Shown here: positions 51,865 to 61,390 of the stretch, piece by piece
Position numbering within the stretch: the first letter of the stretch is position 1
How the letters are laid out: every line of letters starts with the position of its first letter
Source of the DNA: Edaphobacter modestus
GTDB taxonomy: Bacteria > Acidobacteriota > Terriglobia > Terriglobales > Acidobacteriaceae
Length of the DNA stretch: 64,000 nt
Assembly (NCBI RefSeq): GCF_004217555.1
Contig: NZ_SHKW01000001.1
Location: 372,001-436,000, forward strand
Reading direction: 5' to 3'
The notes under the pieces: model-generated
Told to the model about the DNA's origin: nothing
The model's database searches: none
Seen by the model: only the letters and a program-made list of their open reading frames with translations
Translations under genes and position numbers: made by a program

Positions 51865-52958
51865 AGCAAGCCCTCCTCTTCCTTCCAACCGCACATCACA
51901 TTCATGTTCTGCACCGCCTGCCCCGCGGCTCCCTTCAACAGGTTGTCCAGGCATGAGACGACAACCAGCCGCTTTCCGTCTTCTGCCAGCGCAAAACCCA
52001 GATCGCAGAAGTTCGTGCGGACAACATGCTGAATCTGGGGAAGCTGCGGTGTGGCATGGAGCCGCACCAGTGGGCTTCCCTGGTAAAACTCGCGAAACAG
52101 ATGTTCAATCTCTGCTGGCTTCATCGCGTGCTTCAGGCGAAGGTAGATCGTCGACAGAATGCCACGCGGAATCGGTAGCAGGTGCGGCGTGAACTGGATC
52201 TGGTCCGCTGTCAGGCAAAGCTGCTCCAGCAACTCTCCCGTGTGCCGATGTCCGAAGACCGAATAGGCGGACAGGTTATCGGCCGCATACATGAAGTGCG
52301 TCTTCGACGTGGGAGCCTTACCCGCACCGCTCACACCCGACTTCGCATCGCAGATGATTCCGCAGTCGAGATCGACGATTCCAGCCCTTACCAGCGGGCG
52401 TAATGCGAGAATCACCGAGGTCGAATAGCACCCCGGATTCGCTACCAGGCGCGCTGTGCGAATCTCATCGCGGTGCAGCTCGGGACAGCCATAGACAGCT
52501 TCGTCCTGCAGTTTGGCTGCCAGCGCCGGATTCGCATCGTGCAGTTTATAGACGGCGCGATTGCTCTCGTCCTGCAATCTCCAGGCACCGCTGAGGTCGA
52601 CCACGCGAATGCCGCGCTCGATCGCCTCCGGAGCCCACTCGCGCGATTGCTCATGCGGAAGCGCGAGGAAGAGAATCTCGGTTCCGGCTTCGGAGAGGCG
52701 GTCCCAGTGAAAGGGCTCAACCAGATGCGTGGCCTTCGTGCCGATCATCGCCAACTGCGGGTGGATCGACTCAATGGTCGTGGCGGTGTCGGCGGCGGTT
52801 TCTCTTGCCCTTCCAAGAAAAATTGGTGCAGATCCATCCATGCCGGGGTGGCGAAGCAGCAGGCGGGCAAGCTCGCCACCCGCATATCCGCTCACGCCAG
52901 CGACGGCCACCCTTGGCGCGCGCGACGGTGCGCTGCCTGCTTTTGCAGTTGTGCTCAT
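51861..52958 (-). CDS. argC: N-acetyl-gamma-glutamyl-phosphate reductase
   Basis: NADPH-dependent reductase, about 365 residues. N-terminal NADP loop AVAGVSGYAGGELARLLLRH; catalytic Cys in LVANPGCYSTSVILAL; HTGELLEQL and LIPIPRG-like HLLPIPRGILSTIY are conserved. The start is uncertain: ATG 52958 (MSTTAKAGS) or TTG 52994, which would overlap argR. Confidence 0.95.
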   Translation of the reverse strand: MSTTAKAGSAPSRAPRVAVAGVSGYAGGELARLLLRHPGMDGSAPIFLGRARETAADTATTIESIHPQLAMIGTKATHLVEPFHWDRLSEAGTEILFLALPHEQSREWAPEAIERGIRVVDLSGAWRLQDESNRAVYKLHDANPALAAKLQDEAVYGCPELHRDEIRTARLVANPGCYSTSVILALRPLVRAGIVDLDCGIICDAKSGVSGAGKAPTSKTHFMYAADNLSAYSVFGHRHTGELLEQLCLTADQIQFTPHLLPIPRGILSTIYLRLKHAMKPAEIEHLFREFYQGSPLVRLHATPQLPQIQHVVRTNFCDLGFALAEDGKRLVVVSCLDNLLKGAAGQAVQNMNVMCGWKEEEGLL

Positions 52959-52986
52959 CTCTTTCGTCTTTTCGATTGTGTCCAGA

Positions 52987-53427
52987 TTAGCCAATGTAGT
53001 CTTCGATCCGAGTTTTTAGTTGAGTTGCCCGATCCGCATCGGGACAGATGATCAGAACGGTGTCGTCTCCTGCGATCGTGCCGACCACTTCAGGCCAGTC
53101 TTCGTAGTCCATACCTGCGGCGATAGGTTGTGCGCCACCGGTCGTTGTAATCACCACCAGCAGATTCGCCGCCTGTCGCACCTCAAGGCCAAAGCCCTGC
53201 AACACTTCGCGAATGCCGGGAAGAGAATCCTCATCCGCCTCCGCTCCATTCGAAAGCGAGTAACCGTCTGGTCCTTTGGACAATCTCAACTCGTGAATGT
53301 CACGAGAGAGCGTTGCTTGTGTAACATGGAAACCACGCCCTGCAAGTTTTCTCCGTAGCTCATCCTGACTGGCGATCGAGGACTTCGCCAGCAACTCACG
53401 AATTACGGTATGACGTTGTTGTTTCAT
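52987..53427 (-). CDS. argR: Arginine repressor
   Basis: A 146-residue ArgR/AhrC regulator. N-terminal winged helix: HTVIRELLAKSSIASQDELR and VTQATLSRDIHELRLSK. The C-terminal hexamerisation and arginine-binding domain shows GTIAGDDTVLIICPDADRA. ATG 53427 gives the standard size; longer readings reach into the operator. It is the first gene of the operon and likely represses itself and argCBDFGH through the palindrome at 53481-53512. Confidence 0.95.
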   Translation of the reverse strand: MKQQRHTVIRELLAKSSIASQDELRRKLAGRGFHVTQATLSRDIHELRLSKGPDGYSLSNGAEADEDSLPGIREVLQGFGLEVRQAANLLVVITTTGGAQPIAAGMDYEDWPEVVGTIAGDDTVLIICPDADRATQLKTRIEDYIG

Positions 53428-53480
53428 CTTTGTTTCAGCGCCGTTTCTGCCACGGTCTGAGTAGAAAACCTCCGGGCTAT

Positions 53481-53512
53481 GCATAAATATACATTCTGAT
53501 GTATATTTATGC
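53481..53512. promoter_or_regulatory. Double ARG-box-like operator between argR and gltB
   Basis: GCATAAATATACAT (53481-53494) and its perfect inverse (53499-53512) are separated by TCTG. Each half resembles an 18-bp ARG box (TGCAT/AATA-rich with dyad), and paired boxes with a few bases between are the usual ArgR hexamer target. It lies 54 bp upstream of argR and 86 bp upstream of gltB, which run in opposite directions. Confidence 0.75.
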
Positions 53513-53597
53513 AAGAACGTTCCCCGTGGAGCGTTACCCATACCTTGACGGAAAGGTTATCCGGTGAATTCGTCATTCATCGGACGTATAGTTAATT

Positions 53598-56500
53598 ATG
53601 GAAAGCTTTCGCGCACTCGTCCCTGCCTCTGCGCCCGCGCCCTCGTCTGGAAGCGTGAGCTTCAAACCGTCTCCGGCGGCCTCTTTGATTGATGAACGCT
53701 TCGACCATGATTCCTGCGGAGTCGGCTTCGTCGCATCGGTCGACGCAGTGGCATCCAATGGGATTCTTGCGCAGGCGCTTACCGCGCTGGCTCGGCTGGC
53801 GCACCGCGGCGCTACCGCTGCCGACGGCAAGAGCAGCGACGGAGTCGGCGTACTTGCCGCGATTCCGCGCGACCTCCTGGTTCGTTCCGAAAAGCTTTCG
53901 ATTCCCGATGGCAAACTGCTTGGTGTAGGGATGGTCTTCATCCCGCAGGATGAGACCCGCGCAGAGGCTCTTATCGAACGGGCTCTGCTTTCGCACGACT
54001 TTAAGGTGCTTTGTTGGCGCGACGTTCCGGTGCGGACCGAATACCTCGGCTCGATGGCGCTTTCGACCATGCCAAAGATTCGTCAGGTGTTGGTGATTGA
54101 CGGCGACCACGCCGAGGCATCCACCATGGAGCGACGCCTGTACCTTGCGCGGAAGCAGTTTGAGCGCTCTCACGAGAACGGCGACGTCAACGGCTATATC
54201 TGTTCCATGTCGGCCCAGACGATCGTCTATAAGGCGATGTGTACCGGCCACGACCTGGCGCTCTTTTATCCCGATCTCGCCTCTCACGAATTCGTAACTC
54301 CCTTCGCCATCTTCCACCAGCGTTACGCGACCAACACCCTTCCCACCTGGCATCGCGCTCAGCCCGGCCGCACCCTTGGTCACAATGGAGAGATCAACAC
54401 CGTATGGGGCAACCGCGCCCGTATGGCGGCCCGCGACTCTACGCTTCCGGTGGAGTGCAAGCCTGTTCTGACCCAGGGAGGAACCGATTCGACCAGTCTC
54501 GACGAGGCCGTCGAGCTGATCTCGCAAAACGGTCGCACCCTCGCCGAGGCGATGCGAATGTTGATGCCTCCCGCCGCGGCATCCGGTCACACTTCCTCCT
54601 TCCTCCGGTATCACTCTGACTGCACCGAACCCTGGGACGGTCCGGCAGCCATCGCGTTTTCGAACGGACGACTCGTGGGAGCCGTGCTCGATCGCAACGG
54701 TCTCAGGCCCTGCCGTTTCGCCATAACGAAAGACGGTCTGGTGGTTGCCGGATCGGAGATCGGTCTGGTCGATCTGGATCCGAATGAGGTTACTCACAGT
54801 GGTCGTCTCGGACCGGGCCAGATGCTGGTGGTCGATCTCGAGAAGCACAAGGTCTACGAAGATGAGGAACTCCTCGCGATTTTCGACGCCGATCCGATCT
54901 ATGCGAAGCTGCTCGAAAATGCTCCTCTCGTCCCGGCACCGGTCTCATCAACCGATCCTGCGATGCTCATGCCTTTGCAGAGAGGCTTCGGATATACACG
55001 CGAAGACGTTCGGATGATCCTGCAGCCCATGGCGGCCGAGGGCAAAGATGCAGTCTGGTCGATGGGCGACGATACGCCGCTGGCTTTCCTTGCGCGTACG
55101 CCACGCCCGGTGTACGCCTACTTCCGGCAGCGCTTCGCCCAGGTAACCAATCCCGCAATCGATCCTCTGCGCGAGTCCTGCGTCGTCTCGCTGCATACGC
55201 GCCTGGGCCCCTGGCCTCACATGCTCGACAAGGATTCTCCTCTTCCGGGAGTTTCCATGTCCTCTCCGTTCCTCTCGCTGGGACAGGTTCAGGCTCTCCG
55301 TCTGGGGCAGTATCCCCATGCCGCAGAGCTGCACTTTGCCGAGTTGTCCTGTGTCTTTTCCTCCAATGTCACGCTGGTTCAGGCGCTCGACGATCTGAGC
55401 AATCGGGCGATTGAGCTGGTTCGCAATGGCGCGCGCCTGCTGCTGCTCACCGACCGCAATGCCAGCTCTGACGCTCTGCCCGTTCCCATGGCAATGGCTA
55501 CCGGATCCGTTCATCAGGCTCTTGTCGCCGCCGGGCTGCGAACCCTGACCGGCATTGCGGTAGAGGCCGGCGATTGCCGCGACATCCATCACGTCGCGGT
55601 GCTGATCGGCTATGGTGCGGGAGCCGTCTGTCCATGGCTGGCGCTTGAGACCGGTCGTGCGCTCGCGCCTGCCGGCACCGATCCCGAAGTCGCAGAGAAG
55701 AAGATGCTCAAGGCTCTGGATGCGGGGCTGGCCAAGGTAATGTCGAAGATGGGAATCTCGGTTGTGGACAGCTACCGCAGCGCCCGCCAGTTCGACATTC
55801 TTGGATTGCACTCGAGCGTCGTCGACCGTTGTTTCCCCAATACTCCCGCTCCTTTGTCGGGAATCGGATTTGCCGAGGTCGAGCGCCAGATTCGCCAGAC
55901 CTGGCAACCTGCGGACGCCAATGCTGTTCCATCGGCCGATCTTCCCGACTATGGTTGGGTGCGTTTCCGCAAGGCGGATCTGGCCGAGCCTCACGCCTGG
56001 CAGCCCCCCACGGTGAAGGCGCTGCAATCGGTTGTGGGAAGTGCGCGGAATGTGCCGCAGCCCACCGATCCGGCGGCCGCGTTCGCGATCTTCACCAAGG
56101 ACGTGATTGCTCGCGATCCGGCAGTGCTGCGCGATCTGCTGGAGATTCGGCCCGCAGGAGCGGAGCTTCCTTTGTCCGAGGTTGAGAGCCCTTCGAGCAT
56201 CACCAAGCGCTTTGTCGCGAGCGCGATGTCGCTCGGCTCGCTCAGCCCGGAGGCCCACCAGACCATCACCGCCGCAATGAACATGCTGGGCGCGCGGTCG
56301 AATACAGGCGAAGGCGGCGAAGACTCTTCCGTCTACCGTGTTCACCCCGTGGATTCGGAGACGCTTCCTGGATCCGGTGGAGCCAGCACTGCGATGTACG
56401 CTCAGGGCGGCGTCGCCGTTGCGGAGCCTGTTGTCTCGGCTCCCGCCGTCCATGTCTCTCTGAACAACAAGATCAAGCAGATCGCTTCGGGCCGCTTCGG

Positions 56501-58142
56501 TGTAACAGCCGAATACCTCGCGCACGCAGAGGAGATCGAGATCAAGGTGGCGCAGGGAGCGAAGCCCGGCGAGGGCGGACAGCTTCCCGGCCACAAGGTG
56601 AGCGGCCTGATTGCGCGGCTGCGTCATGCGCAGCCCGGAGTTTCACTGATCTCGCCGCCGCCGCACCACGATATCTATTCGATTGAGGACCTGGCGCAGC
56701 TGATCTATGACCTGAAGCGCGTGAATCCAAAGGCCGCGGTTGGCGTGAAGCTGGTCTCGGGCTGCGGCGTCGGAACGGTTGCTGCAGGTGTAGCGAAGGC
56801 TTACGCGGATTACGTGGTGATCGCTGGAAATACGGGTGGAACCGGTGCTGCCGCGCTCTCGAGCATCAAGTACGCGGGCAATCCATGGGAGCTTGGATTG
56901 GCCGAAGCGCAGCAGGTTCTGATGCAGAACGGCATGCGTGGCCGCGTTCGTCTGCGAACCGATGGCGGACTGGCCACGGCGCGCGACGTTCTGATCGCCG
57001 CGCTGCTTGGAGCCGATGAGTATGCCTTCGGAACGGCAGTGCTGGTGGTTCTGGGTTGCGATATGGCGCGTCAGTGTCACCTGAACACCTGTCCCACCGG
57101 CATTGCGACCCAGAAGCCGGAGCTGCGGGCGAAGTTCCGCGGCAAACCGGAACATGTGGTGCGGTTCTTCGAAGAGCTGTCGTCGGATCTTCAGCATCTT
57201 CTGGCCCGCTACGGTCTGCCTTCGCTGGAGGCAGCGGTGGGACGCTCGGACCTGCTGGAACAGGTTCGATTCGACGGCAATCTGGACCTGGCGCCGATGC
57301 TCGCGCAGGTCACCGAGGGACCGCGGCGATGGATGGGCGGAAGGAACGACCAGCCGCTGCCTGCGCCTCCGATCGACGAGCAGTGGATTGCTCCCGCACT
57401 CGAGGCGGTCGAGGCAGGGAAGCCTTATGTCATCGAATCGCGGATTGCCAACTGCGATCGCGCTGTGGGCTCGCGTCTGGCTGGAGAGCTGGCGCTTCGC
57501 CGTGCGCAGGGAGACCTGCACGCGGACGTGACCTTCGATCTGCATGGAACGGCGGGACAATCGTTCGGCGCGTTTGCTGTCGACGGTATGAAGCTGGTCC
57601 TGGATGGTCAGGCGAACGACTTCGTCGGCAAGGGACTTTCGGGAGGCGAGATTATCATTCGGCCTCGCGGGCTTGCGGCGAAGGACAGCGGACAGCATGT
57701 GATTCTGGGCAACGTGGCTCTGTATGGTGCGACCTCGGGCAAGCTGTTCGCCGCCGGTCGCGCCGGGGAGCGGTTCGCGGTTCGGAACTCCGGTGCGGTT
57801 GCTGTGGTCGAAGGTGTCGGCGACCACGGATGCGAGTACATGACCGGCGGAACGGTTGTGGTTCTCGGAAAGACGGGGATGAACTTCGGCGCGGGAATGA
57901 CCGGCGGACTGGCCTGGATCTACGATCGGGACGGACACTTCATCTCCGACGCGAGATTCCATCTGGATTTCATTGATCCACAAGCGTTTGATGCGGTCGA
58001 GCCGGAGGCTCAGGAGAGCCTGCGAGCGTTGATCGAGGAGCACGTGTCGGTCTCAGACAGCAGTCTGGCCAAGTGGATGCTCTCGGACTGGGCGACAGAG
58101 TCCAAAGCTTTTGTTCGGCTGAACCTGAAGCCGCAGGCCTAA
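53598..58142 (+). CDS. gltB: Glutamate synthase large subunit
   Basis: A 1,514-residue amidotransferase flavoprotein. A propeptide of 39 residues precedes the nucleophile Cys40 in HDSCGVGFVASVDA, the class II glutaminase start. The central and FMN-binding (beta/alpha)8 domain contains VSGCGVGTVAAGVAKAYADY and GNTGGTGAAA; the 3Fe-4S cysteines are in GCDMARQCHLNTCPTG. The C-terminal beta-helix GXGXG domain ends the protein (GGEIIIRPRG, GDHGCEYMTGGTVVVLG). No gltD (small subunit) follows; a terminator and a TetR gene do. It may be under ArgR control through the shared operator. Confidence 0.96.
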   Translation: MESFRALVPASAPAPSSGSVSFKPSPAASLIDERFDHDSCGVGFVASVDAVASNGILAQALTALARLAHRGATAADGKSSDGVGVLAAIPRDLLVRSEKLSIPDGKLLGVGMVFIPQDETRAEALIERALLSHDFKVLCWRDVPVRTEYLGSMALSTMPKIRQVLVIDGDHAEASTMERRLYLARKQFERSHENGDVNGYICSMSAQTIVYKAMCTGHDLALFYPDLASHEFVTPFAIFHQRYATNTLPTWHRAQPGRTLGHNGEINTVWGNRARMAARDSTLPVECKPVLTQGGTDSTSLDEAVELISQNGRTLAEAMRMLMPPAAASGHTSSFLRYHSDCTEPWDGPAAIAFSNGRLVGAVLDRNGLRPCRFAITKDGLVVAGSEIGLVDLDPNEVTHSGRLGPGQMLVVDLEKHKVYEDEELLAIFDADPIYAKLLENAPLVPAPVSSTDPAMLMPLQRGFGYTREDVRMILQPMAAEGKDAVWSMGDDTPLAFLARTPRPVYAYFRQRFAQVTNPAIDPLRESCVVSLHTRLGPWPHMLDKDSPLPGVSMSSPFLSLGQVQALRLGQYPHAAELHFAELSCVFSSNVTLVQALDDLSNRAIELVRNGARLLLLTDRNASSDALPVPMAMATGSVHQALVAAGLRTLTGIAVEAGDCRDIHHVAVLIGYGAGAVCPWLALETGRALAPAGTDPEVAEKKMLKALDAGLAKVMSKMGISVVDSYRSARQFDILGLHSSVVDRCFPNTPAPLSGIGFAEVERQIRQTWQPADANAVPSADLPDYGWVRFRKADLAEPHAWQPPTVKALQSVVGSARNVPQPTDPAAAFAIFTKDVIARDPAVLRDLLEIRPAGAELPLSEVESPSSITKRFVASAMSLGSLSPEAHQTITAAMNMLGARSNTGEGGEDSSVYRVHPVDSETLPGSGGASTAMYAQGGVAVAEPVVSAPAVHVSLNNKIKQIASGRFGVTAEYLAHAEEIEIKVAQGAKPGEGGQLPGHKVSGLIARLRHAQPGVSLISPPPHHDIYSIEDLAQLIYDLKRVNPKAAVGVKLVSGCGVGTVAAGVAKAYADYVVIAGNTGGTGAAALSSIKYAGNPWELGLAEAQQVLMQNGMRGRVRLRTDGGLATARDVLIAALLGADEYAFGTAVLVVLGCDMARQCHLNTCPTGIATQKPELRAKFRGKPEHVVRFFEELSSDLQHLLARYGLPSLEAAVGRSDLLEQVRFDGNLDLAPMLAQVTEGPRRWMGGRNDQPLPAPPIDEQWIAPALEAVEAGKPYVIESRIANCDRAVGSRLAGELALRRAQGDLHADVTFDLHGTAGQSFGAFAVDGMKLVLDGQANDFVGKGLSGGEIIIRPRGLAAKDSGQHVILGNVALYGATSGKLFAAGRAGERFAVRNSGAVAVVEGVGDHGCEYMTGGTVVVLGKTGMNFGAGMTGGLAWIYDRDGHFISDARFHLDFIDPQAFDAVEPEAQESLRALIEEHVSVSDSSLAKWMLSDWATESKAFVRLNLKPQA

Positions 58143-58154
58143 ACCAACCCGAGA

Positions 58155-58184
58155 CAAGGGGGACCCCCTCCCCCTTGTTTTCTG
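58155..58184 (+). terminator. Terminator after gltB
   Basis: ACAAGGGGGA (58155-58164) pairs with TCCCCCTTGT (58170-58179) around a five-C loop, then TTTTC. It lies 12 bp after the stop codon, so gltB is probably the last gene of its transcript. Confidence 0.85.
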
Positions 58185-58194
58185 TAAATTCTTT

Positions 58195-58242
58195 GTTTTC
58201 AATGGAATAAGCGAATTTGTTCGCGTAAAATATTGAAAACAG
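58195..58242. promoter_or_regulatory. Nested, exactly symmetrical inverted repeat
   Basis: Outer arms TGTTTTCAAT (58195-58204) and ATTGAAAACA (58233-58242) enclose an inner hairpin GCGAA-TTTG-TTCGC (58212-58225). Spacers of exactly seven bases lie on both sides. The two symmetry axes coincide. It could be an operator for a dimeric or tetrameric regulator, or a structured RNA. Confidence 0.5.
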
Positions 58243-58562
58243 GGAATTTAATAGTAAAAATATTGATTAAAAAAGACTTAGCCGAAGTCCTGAACGGCTC
58301 CGGTCCCACCTCTTTCGATCTCTTTTTATTCTAGCAAGCTGGCTGAAACTAATCGGCAGTTCTATGTCATCCATTTTCTGGTATTTACAGGATTTATGGG
58401 TTGACAGCTTTCCTGTGCAAGCGCTGTTTCGGATAGGTGCGTCCGGGGGATGGGTGTGTTCTTCCAAATTCAGGATTGGCAAAGCGAAGCCGTTTCATTA
58501 GAGTTGGCGAGGACCGGATACTTCCGGCCGACGGCGGATGGGTGGGCGATGGAGGAAGCTGC

Positions 58563-59177
58563 GTGACGGAGTCAGAGAAGACCCAGGCGACCGGTCCAGG
58601 CAGCGAGAAGTACCAGAGGATCCTGGATGCGGCGGTGGAGGTGATTGCGGAGCGAGGATATTTCAACTCGCCGGTGAGCGCGATCGCGAAGCGGGCCGGT
58701 GTGGCGGATGGAACCGTCTATCTCTACTTCAAGAGCAAGGACGAGGTTCTGAGGACCGCGATCGATACGACCTTCGCGCGGTTTTACCAGCAGGTGGAAG
58801 AGAGGTTCCGGACGCTGCAAGGGCCCCGGGAGCAGCTGGAGTACATCGCCGAGGTGCACCTGGAGAGCCACCGGGTGAACCGGAGCATGGCGGTGCTGAT
58901 GCAGACGGAGATGCGTCAGAGCGCGAAGTTCATCGCCGAGTTTTCTCATCATCACCTGGTGAAGTACATCCAGATTGTTCGCGAGGTAATTCGGCGAGGC
59001 CAGCAGGAGGGGCTCTTCCGGAGAGATGTCTCCGATGGGATTGTGGCGCACTGCATGTTCGGTGCGATTGATGAGCTGTTGAGCTCGGCGGTGTTCACGG
59101 GCCGGACTTATGAGGCAAAGGCTACGGCGCGCCAGGTGATGGACGTGCTTTTGAATGGAATTGGAACCCGCAGGTAG
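58563..59177 (+). CDS. TetR-family regulator, FadR-like
   Basis: A 204-residue regulator. The N-terminal helix-turn-helix is clear (RILDAAVEVIAERGYFNSP, SAIAKRAGVADGTVYLYF, KSKDEVL). The C-terminal ligand domain resembles Bacillus-type FadR regulators of fatty-acid degradation. GTG 58563 has GGAGGAA upstream and gives a normal length; an upstream reading to 58437 adds an unlikely leader. It is 71 bp upstream of an acyl-CoA synthetase gene, which fits a role in sensing acyl-CoA. Confidence 0.88.
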   Translation: MTESEKTQATGPGSEKYQRILDAAVEVIAERGYFNSPVSAIAKRAGVADGTVYLYFKSKDEVLRTAIDTTFARFYQQVEERFRTLQGPREQLEYIAEVHLESHRVNRSMAVLMQTEMRQSAKFIAEFSHHHLVKYIQIVREVIRRGQQEGLFRRDVSDGIVAHCMFGAIDELLSSAVFTGRTYEAKATARQVMDVLLNGIGTRR

Positions 59178-59248
59178 ATCCGGACTGTTATGGCCTGGAG
59201 ACGTCTTACAGGAAGGAAACGCAATCGTGGTAGAGAAAAGAGCTGAGA

Positions 59249-61036
59249 ATGTTTGATCTGCGAACGGTGAACGATGTTCTGGTGCGGGCTGCGGGGCGTG
59301 GCGACCGTACGGTTCTTATGGGGCAAGAGGGGACCGGGAGCTGGTCTCCGATCTCGTCAGTGGAGCTGTATGGTCGGGTTCGGGCGCTGGCCGACGTGCT
59401 TCGCGAATGGGGCGTCGGCAAGGGCGACCGGGTGGCGCTGCTGGCGGAGAATCGGTGGGAGTGGCCGGTGACGGACTTCGCGGTTCTGGCAATCGGAGGG
59501 GTGGATGTTCCGCTGTATCCGACGCTGACGCCGGAGCAGATCGGGTATATGGTGCGGGATTCGGGCGCGAAGGTGGCCGTCGTTTCGACGGCCGAGCAGT
59601 ATGAAAAGATCCGGAAGGCGGGCGAGCTTCCTGAGCTGAAACATGTGGTGGTGATGGATGCGGGAAGCTACGAGGGTGCGGAGAGTTTTGCAGATCTGAT
59701 ACGGGAAGCGGGCGAGAAGCAGCAGAGGAACGCAGAGTTCGATGTGCTGTTGAAGACGGCCCGTCCGGAGGACCTGGCGACGATTATCTACACGTCCGGG
59801 ACGACGGGCGAGTCGAAGGGCGTGATGCTGACGCATGGAAATCTTGCGAGCAACCTGAATTACTCCACCGGATCGCTGGGGCTGGGGGATACGGATACGG
59901 GAATCTCGTTTCTTCCCCTGTCGCACGTAACGGCACGGCATCTGGACTATGCGCTGATGTGTCACGGGACGAAGCTGGCGTACTGCGCCAAGTTCGACCA
60001 GCTGCCGCAGGCGATGAAGACGGTGCGGCCAACGATCGTCGTGGCGGTGCCGAGGGTGTATGAGAAGATCCGGCAGGCGGTGGAGAGTAAGTCCGGGGCC
60101 TCGCCCTTGAAGCATCGAATTCTCCAATGGGCTCTGGGTACGGGCAAGGTGCACAGGGCAGAGATTCTGGAGGGCAGAAGGCCCGGCGGATTGGGGTGGA
60201 AGCTTGCGAACAAGCTGGTCTTCGGAAAGATTGCTGAGGCGTTTGGCGGGAGGGTGCGGATCTTCATCTCCGGTGGAGCACCGCTTGGAATGGATACGGC
60301 AGGATGGTTCGCAGATGCGGGGATTGTGATTCTGGAGGGGTATGGGTTAACGGAGACCTCCCCTGTGATCGCGCTGAACTATCGGGGAGCCTACAGGATG
60401 GGAACCGTGGGCAAGCCTCTTGAAAATGTGCAGTGTCGTCTTGCCGAGGATGGTGAGCTGGAGGTGAAGGGGCCTTCGATCTTCGTTGGGTATTGGAAGA
60501 AGGAGAAAGAGACGCGCGAGGTCTTTACGGAGGATGGCTGGTTCAAGACGGGCGATATCGGGAACCTCGATGCGGATGGTTTCCTTTCGATTACCGACCG
60601 TAAGAAAGAGTTGCTGAAGACGAGTGGAGGAAAGTTGATCGCTCCGCAGCCTATTGAGAACAAGCTGAAGGCAAATACCCTGGTGGGGCATGCGGCGATG
60701 GTGGGGGATAAGCACAAGTTTGCGTGCGTGCTGATTTCACCGAACCTGACGGCGCTGAAGGGGTGGGCGAAGGGGCAGGGAGTCGCTATTGAGGACCCGG
60801 CGACCCTGGTGAAGGATCAGAAGGTGAGGAAGGCTTACCAGGAGATTGTGGACCGGGTGAACCGGGAACTGGCGAACTTCGAGAGCATCAAGCGGATGTA
60901 CGTGGTTCCGGAGGAGTGGAGCGTCGAGACGGAGGAACTGACCCCCAGCCTGAAGCTGAAGCGGCGCGTGGTGGAGAAGAAGTATGCGAGGGAGATTGCG
61001 GAGTTCTACGCGGACGAAGCTACCTCGAAGAAGTGA
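59249..61036 (+). CDS. fadD: Long-chain acyl-CoA synthetase (AMP-forming)
   Basis: A 595-residue ANL-family ligase. The AMP-binding motif IIYTSGTTGESKGVMLTHGN is intact, with GYGLTETSPV and the hinge/adenylate motif DGWFKTGDIGNLDADGFLSI followed by DRKKELLKTSGGKLIAPQPI, the long-chain type signature. It activates fatty acids with ATP and CoA for beta-oxidation or lipid synthesis and probably shares control with the preceding TetR regulator. Symbol is functional analogy, not orthology. Confidence 0.92.
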   Translation: MFDLRTVNDVLVRAAGRGDRTVLMGQEGTGSWSPISSVELYGRVRALADVLREWGVGKGDRVALLAENRWEWPVTDFAVLAIGGVDVPLYPTLTPEQIGYMVRDSGAKVAVVSTAEQYEKIRKAGELPELKHVVVMDAGSYEGAESFADLIREAGEKQQRNAEFDVLLKTARPEDLATIIYTSGTTGESKGVMLTHGNLASNLNYSTGSLGLGDTDTGISFLPLSHVTARHLDYALMCHGTKLAYCAKFDQLPQAMKTVRPTIVVAVPRVYEKIRQAVESKSGASPLKHRILQWALGTGKVHRAEILEGRRPGGLGWKLANKLVFGKIAEAFGGRVRIFISGGAPLGMDTAGWFADAGIVILEGYGLTETSPVIALNYRGAYRMGTVGKPLENVQCRLAEDGELEVKGPSIFVGYWKKEKETREVFTEDGWFKTGDIGNLDADGFLSITDRKKELLKTSGGKLIAPQPIENKLKANTLVGHAAMVGDKHKFACVLISPNLTALKGWAKGQGVAIEDPATLVKDQKVRKAYQEIVDRVNRELANFESIKRMYVVPEEWSVETEELTPSLKLKRRVVEKKYAREIAEFYADEATSKK

Positions 61037-61390
61037 CGTTGGCTCAATTTGGTCTAGTGTCCTGCTGGACGTTGTGGATAGATCAGAGAGAGTACAAAGC
61101 GAAGCGTGGTGGATGGGGCATTATCGGGGCGCTTGGCGTTGCAGTAGTACTGGAAGCCTGACGTCATGGGCTGGCGGTTGAAGACGAGGGTGCGGCTTGA
61201 TGCCTCCACCGACGGGAACAGGCCATTTTTGCCAGTCGGATGCGGTCTAATTGGCGGTGATGAGGTCTGTTCCTGGATGTCGCCGGTGCCGCCGACTTTG
61301 GTCTCCGCGGCATGCTGGATTTGGACTGTGGTTTAGCATCGGACGTGCTGTCGAGCAATCTTACGCTAAGAAATTGCTACGGAGGGCAAG
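61037..61390. other. 354 bp intergenic region with no recognised gene
   Basis: The region follows the acyl-CoA synthetase. Small open frames on both strands lack RBS and known domains. No clear terminator or repeat is seen. A GGAGGG immediately before 61391 marks the start of the phosphatase gene. Confidence 0.5.

Larger units (their letters stand above)
58143..58562. other. 420 bp intergenic region with an AT-rich patch
   Basis: Apart from the gltB terminator, positions of about 58180-58290 are markedly AT-rich against a GC-rich background and hold the nested palindrome listed separately. No gene is convincing: the frame from 58437 is only an upstream extension of the TetR gene, and the short leftward frame at 58267-58482 has no RBS or recognised domain. 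Confidence 0.5.

Noticed and set aside
54948..56627. 559-codon leftward open frame inside gltB
   Set aside because: It is antisense to conserved gltB sequence; its composition is typical of a shadow frame.
61037..61390. Possible insertion-sequence remnant after the acyl-CoA synthetase gene
   Set aside because: No terminal inverted repeats, target duplication or transposase motif could be seen.
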